From: CBDCUW01 sp963734865
Lineage (GTDB): Bacteria > Planctomycetota > Planctomycetia > Pirellulales > Pirellulaceae
Reading direction: 5' to 3'
Length of the DNA stretch: 64,000 bases
Assembly: GCA_963734865.1 (NCBI GenBank)
Contig: CAVTIV010000014.1
Span: 1-64,000, forward strand
In this document: in pieces, positions 16,143-25,823 of the stretch
Layout of the letters: each line of letters begins with the position of its first letter
Position numbering within the stretch: the stretch's first letter is position 1
Translations under genes and position numbers: made by a program
The notes under the pieces: model-generated
Told to the model about the DNA's origin: nothing
The model's input: the letters and a program-made list of their open reading frames with translations, nothing else
Databases searched by the model: none

Positions 16143-17846
16143 ATGAAACCACAATCTTCCTCCAACTCACGATACGCTTCCGTGGTCCGCCGATTCTGCC
16201 AGTTTCGATTGTCGCCGGCTCGATTGTCGCCGGCTCGATTGTCACAGCCGCGATTCTCGATCGAGTCCCTTGAATCACGAAACCTGATGAGTGGCGACTT
16301 CGGTCTGATCGTTCACGACGATCTCGACCGGACGACGGAAACGGCGACGACGCAGCACTTTACGCAAACGTCCAATGCACCAGCGGCCGCGTTGCTCTCG
16401 GCCGCTGCCGTTGACGATGCGTTTGAAAACAACGACATCTGGTACCGAGCCGCCAACTTTGGGACGATCAGCAAATCGACGGTACTCACCGACCTCGTCA
16501 TGGCGGACACTGCCGACTGGTACTCCTTCAAGCTTGCGGGTGCCGCGGGTACTGATGCCTCAGTCGGAATCCAATTTCAAACCGCTCGGGGGGACCTGGA
16601 TCTTGCTGTCTACGATGCCAGGCTGCGTCTGGTCGGTTACTCCAACGGTATCACGAACAGCGAAACCGTCTCGCTCGCCACCGGCACACCAGGGACCTAT
16701 TACGTAGTCGTTTATGGCTATCACGGTGCGACCAACCCAACTTACTCGCTCAATATCAACCCCGGTCAAAGCGCCCACGACGATCGCTTTGAATCGAACA
16801 ATTCATTTGCTCAAGCGGCCAATCTCGGCACACTGACGGCGGCACGTACGGAATCGAGCCTCGTGATGGCCGACGGTGTCGATTGGTACCGATTCACGAT
16901 GAACGGATCAGGAACGGGTGTTGATTATGTTGGGATCAACTTCCAGCACGCTGTTGGCGACCTCGATATGGCCGTCTACGATGCAAGCGGTCGCCGGATT
17001 GCCGTTTCCAATGGCGTTAGCAACAGTGAACGCGTCTCATTGGCGGGACTCTCAGCGGGCACCTATTACGTTCAAGTTTACGGTTATCGCGGCGCCACCA
17101 ACCCGAATTACTCTTTGATCGTTGATCCCGGTGTCATCGCCGTGACTACACCGACCAATGTTCCGTCAACGACACCAACCACAAACGCCGCAACCGCGTT
17201 CCAGATCGATACGAACTTCTATGGACTGACAGCAACTCAACAGGCGATCGTTCGCGATGCGACGTCACGTTGGCAACAAATCATCATCGGTGACTTGCCA
17301 AACATGGTTTACAACGGACGCACGGTGGACGATTTGTTGATCGACGTTCGCGCCAGTTCCATCGACGGAGTCGGCGGGGTGCTCGGCGAAGCCGCTCCAG
17401 ATCGCTTCCGTTCCGGCAGTCGATTGCCGTACCACGGCAGCATGCAATTTGATTCCGCGGACCTGGCGCAAATGGAACGTAACGGCAGTTTGTTTGACGT
17501 GGTCCTGCACGAAATTGGGCATGTGCTTGGGATCGGCTCGATCTGGCAATATCGCGGATTGCTTTCCGGTGCCAACACCAGCAATCCACTTTTTGTTGGT
17601 GCGCAAGCAACGTTGGAATACAGTGCACTCGTTGGTCATGCGACCAACGGCGTGCCGGTTGAGAATTCCGGTGGCTCGGGAACCCGCGACAGCCATTGGC
17701 GGGAGTCGATCTTCACAAGCGAGTTGATGACCGGCTACATTGGGCCCGGCGTAAACTTGTCGCTGAGCCGAGTCACTGTCGCCTCGCTTGCCGACCTCGG
17801 CTACCAAGTCAACATCAACGCCTCCGACGCTTTTCAACTCGCTTAA
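16143..17846 (+). CDS. Secreted LEPR-XLL protein with two PPC domains and a zinc-metalloprotease domain
   Basis: Protein of 567 residues. A basic N-terminus contains a 15-bp tandem duplication (RLSPARLSPARL), then the LEPR-XLL-like motif FSIESLESRNLMSG. Two bacterial pre-peptidase C-terminal (PPC) domains follow at about 85-205 and 212-330, each ending in YYV-VYGY-GATNP-YSL. The C-terminal domain carries HEIGHVLGIGSIW, an HExxHxxGxxxxW zinc site, followed by LMTGYIGPG, which may hold the Met-turn. It is likely exported and cell-surface or extracellular, degrading protein. Subfamily (leishmanolysin-like or another metzincin) is uncertain. Confidence 0.85.
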   Translation: MKPQSSSNSRYASVVRRFCQFRLSPARLSPARLSQPRFSIESLESRNLMSGDFGLIVHDDLDRTTETATTQHFTQTSNAPAAALLSAAAVDDAFENNDIWYRAANFGTISKSTVLTDLVMADTADWYSFKLAGAAGTDASVGIQFQTARGDLDLAVYDARLRLVGYSNGITNSETVSLATGTPGTYYVVVYGYHGATNPTYSLNINPGQSAHDDRFESNNSFAQAANLGTLTAARTESSLVMADGVDWYRFTMNGSGTGVDYVGINFQHAVGDLDMAVYDASGRRIAVSNGVSNSERVSLAGLSAGTYYVQVYGYRGATNPNYSLIVDPGVIAVTTPTNVPSTTPTTNAATAFQIDTNFYGLTATQQAIVRDATSRWQQIIIGDLPNMVYNGRTVDDLLIDVRASSIDGVGGVLGEAAPDRFRSGSRLPYHGSMQFDSADLAQMERNGSLFDVVLHEIGHVLGIGSIWQYRGLLSGANTSNPLFVGAQATLEYSALVGHATNGVPVENSGGSGTRDSHWRESIFTSELMTGYIGPGVNLSLSRVTVASLADLGYQVNINASDAFQLA

Positions 17847-18322
17847 TGCGATGAACACAAACAGACAAACGGGTCAGTCCCTTTTCGTGCCGCACATTGG
17901 CGAGCTGCTCGCGCGGACGAGGGGACAGTCGCGTAGCGACGGCATCCGTTAGCCTGGGGCGGCCAACCTTGTCTTTACCCACATCTTATCGATGCCGAAG
18001 GCATCTCAGAGGGTAGCCGTAGGTCGCGAAGCGCACCTACGGAAACGAGTAAAACCTTCACATTTTTCGACCCCGAAGGTGGTCGCAGGCGCGGAGTGCG
18101 GCGACTGTCTGCGACCACCTTCGGGGTCGGATTGTGTTTTATGAACGGCAATCCGTAGGTGCGAAGCGCACCTACGGCTACCATCTGTGACCGCTGCGCG
18201 GTCAATCGTTCGTGTTTTCCATGTCACAGTTCAAAGACTTGTGGGTAAAGACAAGGGCGGCCAACCGAGCCTCGAGCGAGGTTGGTGTAGCCCCAGGTAA
18301 AAGCGCAAAAACAACAAGTTAT
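17847..18322. repeat. Nested palindromic intergenic repeat cluster
   Basis: The stretch holds several inverted repeats and no gene. Outer arms are GCCTGGGGC near 17952 and GCCCCAGG near 18288. The next pair is CTTGTCTTTACCCACA (17968-17983) with its complement at 18240-18255. Inside is a perfect 21-bp pair at 18068-18088 and 18109-18129, and two copies of a CCGTAGGT...ACCTACGG hairpin near 18025 and 18155. The AGCCTGGGG/CCCCAGGCT outer arms recur at 50240-50430, so this is a dispersed repeat family. Confidence 0.8.
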
Positions 18323-20530
18323 CTACAGCCCAAGTTCTTTCAATTTCGGCGCCAACGCGTTTGCCCAACGTTGATAGCCCTCGCTGCTGAGATGCAACAG
18401 ATCGGGCATGATCTCTTTGCTGATCGTTCCGTCGGCCTCCAGGAATTGATCGCCGATCTCTAGAAACTGCACTCGATCGCCATCGGCGTAGCGGCGGATG
18501 ACCTGGTTGATGGCGATGTTATTGAGCCGCATCGGATCGAGCGGGTTGGGACCACGAGGGAAGATGCCATGCAGGATGACCTTGGTGTCGGGTAAACGTT
18601 CCTGGAGAATCTCCAGAATCCGTTTCACACCCTCGGCCACCTCGAGCGGGTCTTGAAGGAAGTGACCGGTATTGTTGGTGCCGATCATCAGCACGGCCAC
18701 CTTCGGTTGGATGTTGCCGAGGTTGCCGTGGGTTAACCGCCAGATCACATGTTCGGTGCGGTCTCCCCCGATACCCAAGTTGAACGCTTTCCGGTCTCCA
18801 TAATGCTGTTGCCATACCGCTTTGCCTCGTCCTTCCCAGCCTTGGGTGATGGAGTCGCCGATGAACACCAGTTCGACGTCGGCTTGCTTGGCCTGCTTTG
18901 TCATCATCGCGTCGCGATCACGCCAGCCAGGTTCGTCGCCGCGGGTGGCCGGAATGACGGCACTGTTAACGTCGTAAAATTCTCGCAAGTCACGATAACG
19001 CTTTTGCATTCCGGCGAGCACGTTGGCGTAGGCCGGATCGTCGTGGACGCTGGTCATCTCATGCGGATCGCTTTGCAGGTCAAACAGATTCCACTCGCGG
19101 CTGCGCGGGTAGAACATCAACTTGTATCGCTGGTTGCGAACGCCGTCGTGAACGGGCACGTTGTGAACGGCGGCGTTTTCGTAATAGGCGTAATAGATCG
19201 CATCGCGCCACGACGCCGAAGGTTTGCCTTGGTTCTTCAGCATTTCGACCATGCTTCGGCCCTGCATTTCGGCGGGGACCTCCGCGCCGGCGACCTCCAG
19301 GAACGTCGGTCCGTAGTCGATGTTTTGGATCAGCGCGGTCGAATCGGTACCGGGATGGATCACACCGGGCCAGCGAATCAAGAACGGCATCTTTAAGGAC
19401 TCTTCAAAGATCCACCGTTTGTCGTACCAACCGTGTTCACCTAGATAAAATCCCTGATCGGAGCTGTAGATGACAATCGTGTCTTGAGCGAGCCGCGACT
19501 CGTCAAGATACTCGAGCAAACGTCCGACGCCGTCATCGACCGCCTGGACGCAGCGCAGGTAATCTTTGATGTAACGCTGGTATTTCCATCGCAGAACGTC
19601 TTGATCATTCAGTTCGCCATTCTTCATCCGTTGGATGAACGCTTGGTTCTCGGGTTCGTACGCGGCGTCCCAGGCTGCCTTTTGCTGGTCGGTCATTCGC
19701 TGGTATTCGCCGTTAGGAATTCCCGAAGCAAAGTAGCGAGGAAACTGATTCTCGCCGTGGAACTTTGCGTCGTGTCCCCAATAGAAATTCTTTTTGATCG
19801 ACATTTCGTTCTGCTTGAGCAGTTCGCTGCGACCGGAATAATCGTCGAACAGCGTTTCGGGCTCGGGTACATCGACGTCCTTGTAGAGCGAGAAATACCG
19901 AGGCGGCGGCGACCAGTTCCGATGCGGCGCCTTGTGTTGGCACATCAGGATGAACGGTTGATCGGGGTCACGTTCTTGTTGGAGCCAGGCGAGGGCATTG
20001 TCGGTGATGATGTCGGTGCAATATCCTTCGTAACGTTTCCTCGATCCGTCCATCTGAATGAAATCGGGGTTGTAGTAGTTGCCTTGACCGGGCAGCACCT
20101 CCCAGTGATCAAACCCCGTCGGATCACTTGACAGATGCCACTTGCCGATCATCGCCGTCTGGTAACCGACGTCTTGCATCAGCTTGGGAAACGTGGTCTG
20201 CGTGCCATCGAACTTGTTTCCATTTCGCAAGAAGCCGTTCTTGTGGCTGTGTTTGCCGGTCAGAATGCAGGCACGCGATGGACCACAGATCGAGTTGGCA
20301 CAGAAGGAGTTGCGAAAGACAGCCCCCTCTTTGGCGATGCGATCCAGATTTGGCGTTTGGTTGATCTTGGACCCATAGGCGCCAATCGCTTGGGGTGCAT
20401 GGTCATCCGAGAAAATGAACAGGATATTGGGCTGCTTGGCCAGGCAGTTGGCGGGTGCAAGCCAAACCGCAAGTGGAACCCACAGCAATACAACGGCAGA
20501 AACGATTCTGGCAATTCGACGCATGATCAT
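18323..20530 (-). CDS. Sulfatase fused to SGNH/GDSL hydrolase
   Basis: Exported two-domain enzyme of 735 residues with an N-terminal signal (VSAVVLLWVPLAVWLAP, ending ANCLA). The first 500 or so residues are an alkaline-phosphatase-fold sulfatase: FIFSDDHAPQ metal site and ICGPSRACILTGK, the C-x-P-S-R motif in which Cys is converted to formylglycine; later HKAPH and SSDQGFYLGEHGWYDK. The last 200 residues are an SGNH hydrolase: VFIGDSITQGWEG (block I), GIGGDRTEHV, IGTNNTGH and PDLLHLSSEGY (Asp/His pair). The pairing suggests removal of sulfate and an ester group from the same polysaccharide (inference). Maturation needs a formylglycine-generating enzyme encoded elsewhere. Confidence 0.92.
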   Translation of the reverse strand: MIMRRIARIVSAVVLLWVPLAVWLAPANCLAKQPNILFIFSDDHAPQAIGAYGSKINQTPNLDRIAKEGAVFRNSFCANSICGPSRACILTGKHSHKNGFLRNGNKFDGTQTTFPKLMQDVGYQTAMIGKWHLSSDPTGFDHWEVLPGQGNYYNPDFIQMDGSRKRYEGYCTDIITDNALAWLQQERDPDQPFILMCQHKAPHRNWSPPPRYFSLYKDVDVPEPETLFDDYSGRSELLKQNEMSIKKNFYWGHDAKFHGENQFPRYFASGIPNGEYQRMTDQQKAAWDAAYEPENQAFIQRMKNGELNDQDVLRWKYQRYIKDYLRCVQAVDDGVGRLLEYLDESRLAQDTIVIYSSDQGFYLGEHGWYDKRWIFEESLKMPFLIRWPGVIHPGTDSTALIQNIDYGPTFLEVAGAEVPAEMQGRSMVEMLKNQGKPSASWRDAIYYAYYENAAVHNVPVHDGVRNQRYKLMFYPRSREWNLFDLQSDPHEMTSVHDDPAYANVLAGMQKRYRDLREFYDVNSAVIPATRGDEPGWRDRDAMMTKQAKQADVELVFIGDSITQGWEGRGKAVWQQHYGDRKAFNLGIGGDRTEHVIWRLTHGNLGNIQPKVAVLMIGTNNTGHFLQDPLEVAEGVKRILEILQERLPDTKVILHGIFPRGPNPLDPMRLNNIAINQVIRRYADGDRVQFLEIGDQFLEADGTISKEIMPDLLHLSSEGYQRWANALAPKLKELGL

Positions 20531-20830
20531 GAGCAGAGCCGGCGATGAAGGAAACGATACGAAATGAATCGAGCGGATGAGCAGCAGTGTAGTCCGTCAG
20601 GAAATGATTTGCAGGCCGGTAACGAGGAACGATTACGGCCAAGTCCCGGCGTGCGTCACGCTTCGGGTGATTGAAAAACGGGGAGATTCGCTAGCGCGTG
20701 GCGATTTCCGTTTCGCCGGAAGATCGCTATCGCTTGGTTGAGCCTACTGTGGGAGACTCCAGGCACCATCGGGCGCAGAACATTCTGCCGACGGGCTCTC
20801 TAGCTTCGTCAACATGATGGGCATTCGCGG
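20531..20830. other. Intergenic stretch, nothing recognised
   Basis: Region between divergently transcribed genes. It must contain both promoters, but I see no clear motif, repeat or small gene. Confidence 0.6.
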
Positions 20831-20842
20831 GTGGACCGGTTG

Positions 20843-22123
20843 ATGACGACATTGGCAAAACGGGCGAGGGTGGTCGAACGAGACGTTTTTGGTGCGCTGA
20901 TTGGCGCGCTGGTCGGTTTGACGATTTGTCGGCTCTCCGCGCTGGTCATCGACATCAATCCGTTCGCCTTGATCGCGATGTTGTTGATTGGATCCTGGAG
21001 CGGGGCGTTCGTCGCTCATATCGGAGTGCGACGGTCGGTCGAGGCGTTGGATTCGATGCGGTCGGTTGCTTCGGCAATTCGTGCGATCTGTCTGCGGACC
21101 ATCCTGTGGCTGTTGGGAATCGCGTCGGTGCTCGGCGTGCTGGCGGTTCTGACGGGCAGCTTTGAGGTTGTCGGGCGCGTTGCCGCCACCGCAGCAGTGA
21201 CCGCATTTGCGGCGCTTGTCTTGTGGCCTTTGCTGAGGTTGTTTGACGAGGGAAAGAATTGGCGGGTCGGGCTATTTGGCACCGTCTCGGTCGTCGCTGC
21301 GTATCTGCTTGGCATGCCATCGATATGGGAACTCGGATTCCGACCCGAAGAGTCGTCGCTGTCCGGTTTGACCATCGCGCTGATGATGCCCGTGGGATTG
21401 ATCGCGATGTACCTTTCGAATTCCCGTGCGACCCGAGTCGCTGGCTTCGTTTCCGTGCTCATTTACGCCGTGTCCACGACTCTTTTTCTCGTGGCCATCT
21501 GGTTTGCCGACGACTGGCGTTTCTCGGAAAAAGCCGTCCAAACTGGCATGTTCGTTCTCAGCTTCGGTGCACTGGCTGTGGTGACGACGGTCAATGCGGC
21601 AACGGGTGACCGTCGCTATTGGCGATGGATCGGGTTCGCGGCGGCGGCAATCGCTGCCGGGATGTGCATCAACAATCTATCGACACGCGGCTTGTTCGAT
21701 GAAAAGTTGATCATCGCGATTACGAGCGTCGCCGTGGTGATCGCGCATGCCAACATGGCGCTGCTGGCATCGCTCCGCAGTGGTCAACTCTGGTGGCGGT
21801 ATGCAACGATTCTGGCGACCGCAACCACCGCGGTCGCGCTCGACGCGGATCTATTCTTGACTGTCGGCCGGTCACACGGAATCAGCATGCTTGGCCGAGT
21901 CGCACTCGCCTCGGGTATTTTGGCATCGACCGGAACGCTGGCACTGATGATTTTGACGCGACTGAACCGATCGGTCACCGCGACCATCGGGCCGATTTCG
22001 AGCGTCGATTTGTGTTGCCCACGGTGTGGTAAACGGAGGAACGCGCCGCTGGGTCGGTCAACCTGCGAAAGCTGTGGTGTCTCGATCACCATCGCCATCG
22101 ATGAACCGGACCGAGTTGATTGA
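20843..22123 (+). CDS. Polytopic membrane protein with C-terminal zinc ribbon
   Basis: About 426 residues with roughly ten hydrophobic segments (such as VFGALIGALVGLTICRLSAL, AAVTAFAALVLWPLLRL and YATILATATTAVALDADLFL). It ends in a cytoplasmic-looking zinc ribbon (CCPRCGKRRNAPLG then CESCG) before the C-terminus. No transporter signature recognised. I favour the ATG at 20843 (MTTLAKRAR); a GTG 12 bases upstream is in frame. Right after the stop there are two and a half copies of a 15-bp repeat (22126-22164). Confidence 0.7.
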   Translation: MTTLAKRARVVERDVFGALIGALVGLTICRLSALVIDINPFALIAMLLIGSWSGAFVAHIGVRRSVEALDSMRSVASAIRAICLRTILWLLGIASVLGVLAVLTGSFEVVGRVAATAAVTAFAALVLWPLLRLFDEGKNWRVGLFGTVSVVAAYLLGMPSIWELGFRPEESSLSGLTIALMMPVGLIAMYLSNSRATRVAGFVSVLIYAVSTTLFLVAIWFADDWRFSEKAVQTGMFVLSFGALAVVTTVNAATGDRRYWRWIGFAAAAIAAGMCINNLSTRGLFDEKLIIAITSVAVVIAHANMALLASLRSGQLWWRYATILATATTAVALDADLFLTVGRSHGISMLGRVALASGILASTGTLALMILTRLNRSVTATIGPISSVDLCCPRCGKRRNAPLGRSTCESCGVSITIAIDEPDRVD

Positions 22124-22125
22124 TC

Positions 22126-22164
22126 GGGTGGCCCAAGTACGGGTGGCCCAAGTACGGGCGGCCC
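22126..22164 (+). repeat. 15-bp tandem repeat
   Basis: GGGTGGCCCAAGTAC occurs at 22126-22140 and 22141-22155, with a partial third copy to 22164, directly behind the stop of the membrane protein. Confidence 0.95.
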
Positions 22165-22289
22165 GAAACGTGGATGTGCTACTGCGCCCCATCAACAACT
22201 CTTGGGCTTTCATGTTAGCCTCGCCACGATACGATTGTGAATGATAGTGTCCTCAGGCAATTGCTCAATTCTCTCGGTGAGCCACGATC

Positions 22290-23597
22290 ATGGGTCGCAG
22301 CACGTTTCTGTTTGTCATCGTCGTTTTCATCGCTGGCTGCGGCAAAAAGAATCCGGTGACCGAGGTATCGGTCCGTCAAAGCGGAATCGAGATCGTGGAA
22401 CCTGAAGAATCGGTGGTCCGATCAGATTGGCCGCTGTGGCGAGGGCCTACGGCCAATGGCGTTGCCACAGAGCGGGACCTGGTGACGAATTGGGATGATT
22501 CGACGCATGTCCGATGGCGATCCGATGTTCCAGGCCGTGGTCACAGTTCACCGATTGTGGTGGGTGACGCGATCTACATAGCGACCGCTTTGGATGATCA
22601 ACAGCAGCAAATGGTGCTGGCCTTCGATCGATCCGACGGAATTGAGCGTTGGCGGACCGTGGTACACAGCGGCGGCTTTCCATCCAAGCGTGAAGTGCAT
22701 CCCAAGGCGACCAATGCCAACGGTACCGTCGTCTGCGACGGGTCCCATCTGTTCACGGCGTTCTTGAATGCGGGCGCGATCACGGCCAGCGCATTGAATC
22801 TTGACGGCGAAATCGCTTGGCAATGTGAGATCGGAAAGTTCGTTTCCAAATTCGGGTACGCACCCTCGCCGGTTCTTTATAAGTCGCTGGTGATCTTTGC
22901 GGCGGACAATCAGGGCGGCGGCTACTTGGCAGCTGTCGACGCGGCAACTGGCAAAATTGCATGGCGTGTCGGACGGGGTAACAGCAGCAGTTATTCCAGC
23001 CCCGTTGTCGCCAACGTGGGCGGCCGTGATCAACTGCTGATCAGCGGATGCGATGCCGTCACGAGTTATGATCCGGCGACAGGCGACCAGATTTGGCGCA
23101 CGGCCTGTACGTCCGAAGCGACGTGCGGCACGATCGTTACGTCGAGTGACAGCGTTTTTGCCGGCGGAGGTTATCCGGAAAACGGAACGTACTGTTTGTC
23201 CGCAGAGGGCCAAATCAAATGGTCCGACAACACAAAGATCTATGAACCATCGATGGTCTTATCGGGTGAGCATCTTGTTGCGGTCAATGATGATGGGATC
23301 GCTTTCTGTTGGTCGGCAGAGAATGGCGACCTGCTATGGAAAGAGCGGCTGGGTGGTAACTTTAGCGCTTCACCGATCGTTTCGGCCGGTAGGATCTACG
23401 TGTCGAATCTGGCAGGTGACACTTTCGTTTTCACCGCCGACCCAAAGTACCAGTTGATCGCCAAGAATCGACTCGGCGATGACTGCTATGCGAGCCCGGC
23501 CGCGGTCGACGGAGAATTATTCCTGCGGATCGGTGTTGGGAAGGGTGCGGGTCGGCACGAGCAACTTGTCTGTCTCGCCAATTCCGAGGAACCGTAG
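22290..23597 (+). CDS. PQQ-like beta-propeller lipoprotein
   Basis: Protein of 435 residues with a lipoprotein signal (LFVIVVFIAGCGKK, lipobox FIAGC). The body is a beta-propeller of repeated PQQ-like blades: WPLWRGPTANG, SSPIVVGDAIYIATALD, YLAAVDAATGKIAWRVGRGN, VTSYDPATGDQIWRTA, CWSAENGDLLWKERLGG and SPIVSAGRIYVSNLAGDTF. Blades of this type occur in PQQ dehydrogenases and in the BamB-type lipoproteins; catalytic dehydrogenase residues are not evident, so a scaffold or binding role is more likely. Located in the periplasm, anchored by lipid. Confidence 0.85.
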   Translation: MGRSTFLFVIVVFIAGCGKKNPVTEVSVRQSGIEIVEPEESVVRSDWPLWRGPTANGVATERDLVTNWDDSTHVRWRSDVPGRGHSSPIVVGDAIYIATALDDQQQQMVLAFDRSDGIERWRTVVHSGGFPSKREVHPKATNANGTVVCDGSHLFTAFLNAGAITASALNLDGEIAWQCEIGKFVSKFGYAPSPVLYKSLVIFAADNQGGGYLAAVDAATGKIAWRVGRGNSSSYSSPVVANVGGRDQLLISGCDAVTSYDPATGDQIWRTACTSEATCGTIVTSSDSVFAGGGYPENGTYCLSAEGQIKWSDNTKIYEPSMVLSGEHLVAVNDDGIAFCWSAENGDLLWKERLGGNFSASPIVSAGRIYVSNLAGDTFVFTADPKYQLIAKNRLGDDCYASPAAVDGELFLRIGVGKGAGRHEQLVCLANSEEP

Positions 23598-23887
23598 CGG
23601 ATTGCCTCGCGGGACTGCTGACGGAGTCGCAGACAAATGACCTCTCCCGCGCACGAGATCGCATGTCTGCTCCGTGGTTCCAGTTCAGTAAGTCACGACG
23701 ACATCAGCTCTGCGATGGGTCCTCGGACTCGTCCCGATGGGGTTGGGCAGAGCCGCCAAATCAGATGGTCGAGAGGGGGAACCGCCAGGCGGCACACAAC
23801 TCGCTGTCGCTCGCGGTTGGCGGCCCTCGTCAATCACCAACAGGCCACCGCCCTCGCCAGGCGATTGCGGCTTGCCAGCCGCGCGTA
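23598..23887. other. Intergenic stretch between converging genes
   Basis: No gene, clear terminator hairpin or repeat recognised between the two convergent stop codons. Confidence 0.5.
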
Positions 23888-24688
23888 CTAACCTTTCGTG
23901 ATCGGTGTTTCTTTGTTGCCGTCACGGATGAACGGTTCACGAACCTGTTCGCCTTGGGTCGGCTTGAAATCACGCACCCAAATGTTGCGGAAGCGAACAG
24001 GATTGCCGTGATCTTGGATCGAGATTGGACCTTTGGGTCCGTGGTCGCGGTACTGTGGCGGACGATTGAATGGTGTATCACCCTTCAGTTCAAAGTGGTT
24101 CAGAATCAAAACACCGTTGTGCACGGCCGTGATGTAGGCAGGTGAGGTGAGCTTGCCATGATCATCAAACCGCGGAGCGGTCCAAAAGATGTCGTAGCTA
24201 TTCCACTGACCCGGTGGCCGATTCGCGTTGGCTGCCGGAGGCGTCTGTTTGTAGATCGCGCCCGCCTGGCCGTCATGGTACGTTTCATTGTCGTACGAAT
24301 CGAGCACTTGAATCTCGTAAGTCCCCATCAGGAAGATACCGCTGTTGCCGCGACCTTGACCGGATCCTTTGACGGGTAACGGTGCTGACCATTCGACATG
24401 GACTTGGCAATCGCCGAATTGATCCTTGGAGACGATCGGCCCCTTGCCGCTGCTCACGACGCCATCCTTGACCGGCCAATTCTCGCCGTTGTTCCATTTC
24501 GACATGTCGGTGCCGTCAAACAGGACCGTGGCGTCCGATGGCGGATCCGAATCGGTTTCACCGGGGGTCACGACCGGAGGCGTTTCCCACTTGATGCCAT
24601 TGAGATATTCCTCGGCGGCGACAGGGTTCACCAGAATGCACGAGCCGACGGCGATCGCCGCGAAAACCAACCTTCGAACTGACATCAA
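23888..24688 (-). CDS. Secreted DUF1080 (3-keto-disaccharide hydrolase-type) protein
   Basis: Protein of 266 residues with a signal peptide (LVFAAIAVGSCILVNPVAAE). A single DUF1080 concanavalin-like domain: VLFDGTDMSKWNNGENWPV, SKDQFGDCQVHVEWSAP, RGNSGIFLMGTYEIQVLDSY, GAIYKQTPPAANANRPPGQW and the end motif VRFRNIWVRDF. Family members hydrolyse 3-keto-glycosides or bind sugars; which applies here cannot be told. Like the paralogue at 30580 it lies close to sulfatases, consistent with polysaccharide use. Confidence 0.9.
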   Translation of the reverse strand: MMSVRRLVFAAIAVGSCILVNPVAAEEYLNGIKWETPPVVTPGETDSDPPSDATVLFDGTDMSKWNNGENWPVKDGVVSSGKGPIVSKDQFGDCQVHVEWSAPLPVKGSGQGRGNSGIFLMGTYEIQVLDSYDNETYHDGQAGAIYKQTPPAANANRPPGQWNSYDIFWTAPRFDDHGKLTSPAYITAVHNGVLILNHFELKGDTPFNRPPQYRDHGPKGPISIQDHGNPVRFRNIWVRDFKPTQGEQVREPFIRDGNKETPITKG

Positions 24689-24770
24689 TCGAAACCCTCT
24701 GTTTTTTTGCGAAACCTATTCGTCATTAGCTCGAAACCGAGCAATCAAGATTATGATCACCCGACATGGG

Positions 24771-24808
24771 GCGGGCAACCGATTGGTGGGCGGGCAACCG
24801 ATTGGCGG
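24771..24808 (+). repeat. 19-bp tandem repeat
   Basis: Two copies of a 19-bp unit GCGGGCAACCGATTGG(T/C)GG at 24771-24789 and 24790-24808, in a 340-bp gene-poor stretch (24689-25029) where I see nothing else. Confidence 0.95.
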
Positions 24809-25059
24809 TCTCGGGGAAACCTGCACCGCGATGGGGGGGCAGGCCGCGTGTGGAGGGTTGGTTGTTTCGCAGAACGGCAACAAGAAGCGTCCGCGACGCG
24901 GTTCCGACGTTCCCGAATGTGTCATTCGCTGGCGTTGCCGCCACGGCGTTTTCGGCCGACGAAGGTACTCGCGCCGAAAATCATTGGGACGTCGAAGCGC
25001 CTTGGCGAAGGGATGGGCGATGATCGCTCGTGGTGTGGGCTGGACATGGCGTCGCTCGA

Positions 25060-25478
25060 TACCTGTTTGGTTACGACACGTCGCGATCGATTCTCGCTCC
25101 CCAGTACAAGGTTGCGATATTTGAAGAATTATTTGATGCGCCGGCGCAATCGTTGTTGCCTTTGAAAGACGTCCTGACGCGCCGTGTGTTCATGAATGGA
25201 CCCGACCGTGTGCCATTGACCGCCAAAGTCGTGATCGCTTGCACCAACAAGGACCCTCGCGAGTTTGGCGATGGAAATGATGCGGTCCAAGCATTGATGG
25301 AAAGATTTCTGCTGCAGAAAGAAGTGCGGTGGCCCAATGATGAGGAAAAGAACTATCTGGAATTTTGACTCGGAAGTTCACGATGAAGTGATGGCGACGG
25401 AGGTCGCCGAGGCTCGCGACCAGATAAGTCGATTGCAATATGACTTTTTCATGGGAGATGATTGTGAACGTTCGTAGC
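25060..25478 (+). pseudogene. MoxR/RavA-type AAA ATPase, N-terminally truncated
   Basis: The fragment contains Walker B and following motifs of a MoxR-like AAA+ ATPase (YKVAIFEELFDAPAQSLLPL, then RVFMNGPDRVPLTAKVVIAC and TNKDPREFGDG with sensor 1, then ALMERFLLQKEV). The P-loop region is missing and what lies upstream does not read as its N-terminus. The frame stops at 25366 in a TTTT run; removing one T gives YLEFDSEVHDEVMATEVAEA up to 25478. A remnant rather than a gene. Confidence 0.65.
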
Positions 25479-25823
25479 CGGTTTTTTTCCGGTCAGCCGA
25501 ACCGAGTGGAACGAGTTCCGGCAAAATGGGGAGCAAATCGACCTGGTTGAGGAGTCGTGCGCCGCGGGGTTGTTGATTCGGCGGTTGCACGACATTCGTC
25601 GTTCAACGGCAAACCGTGGCCGACTGCGAGCCAATTCCGTCTTCGGCGGAGGCTGCCTCGACGTCGCTTGGTTTCCAGAAACAAAAGCCATTTCGAGGTG
25701 GTCAGTTCGGCCATCATTGGCTCTACTTGTGGCCGATTCACCCTCCGTCGCTGGCGGTCAAAGCTCGGAGGGCGGAATCACATCCTGTCCCGGCGGCCGG
25801 AAAAAGCGGCCGGGGGTGAAGAC
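25479..25823. other. Stretch without a convincing gene
   Basis: Several open frames on both strands cross here, but none has protein-like composition, recognisable motifs or a clear start. It may hold the promoter of the kinase-like gene downstream. Confidence 0.5.

Noticed and set aside
18749..20131. Two 215-residue + strand frames opposite the sulfatase-SGNH gene
   Set aside because: High GC third-position bias leaves the antisense strand open; no start signal or family motif, while the - strand has complete enzyme motifs.
25557..25823. N-terminal extension of the adenylate-kinase-like frame
   Set aside because: Arginine-rich, shadow-like composition; the GTG at 25824 with GGTGAAG upstream is a better start.
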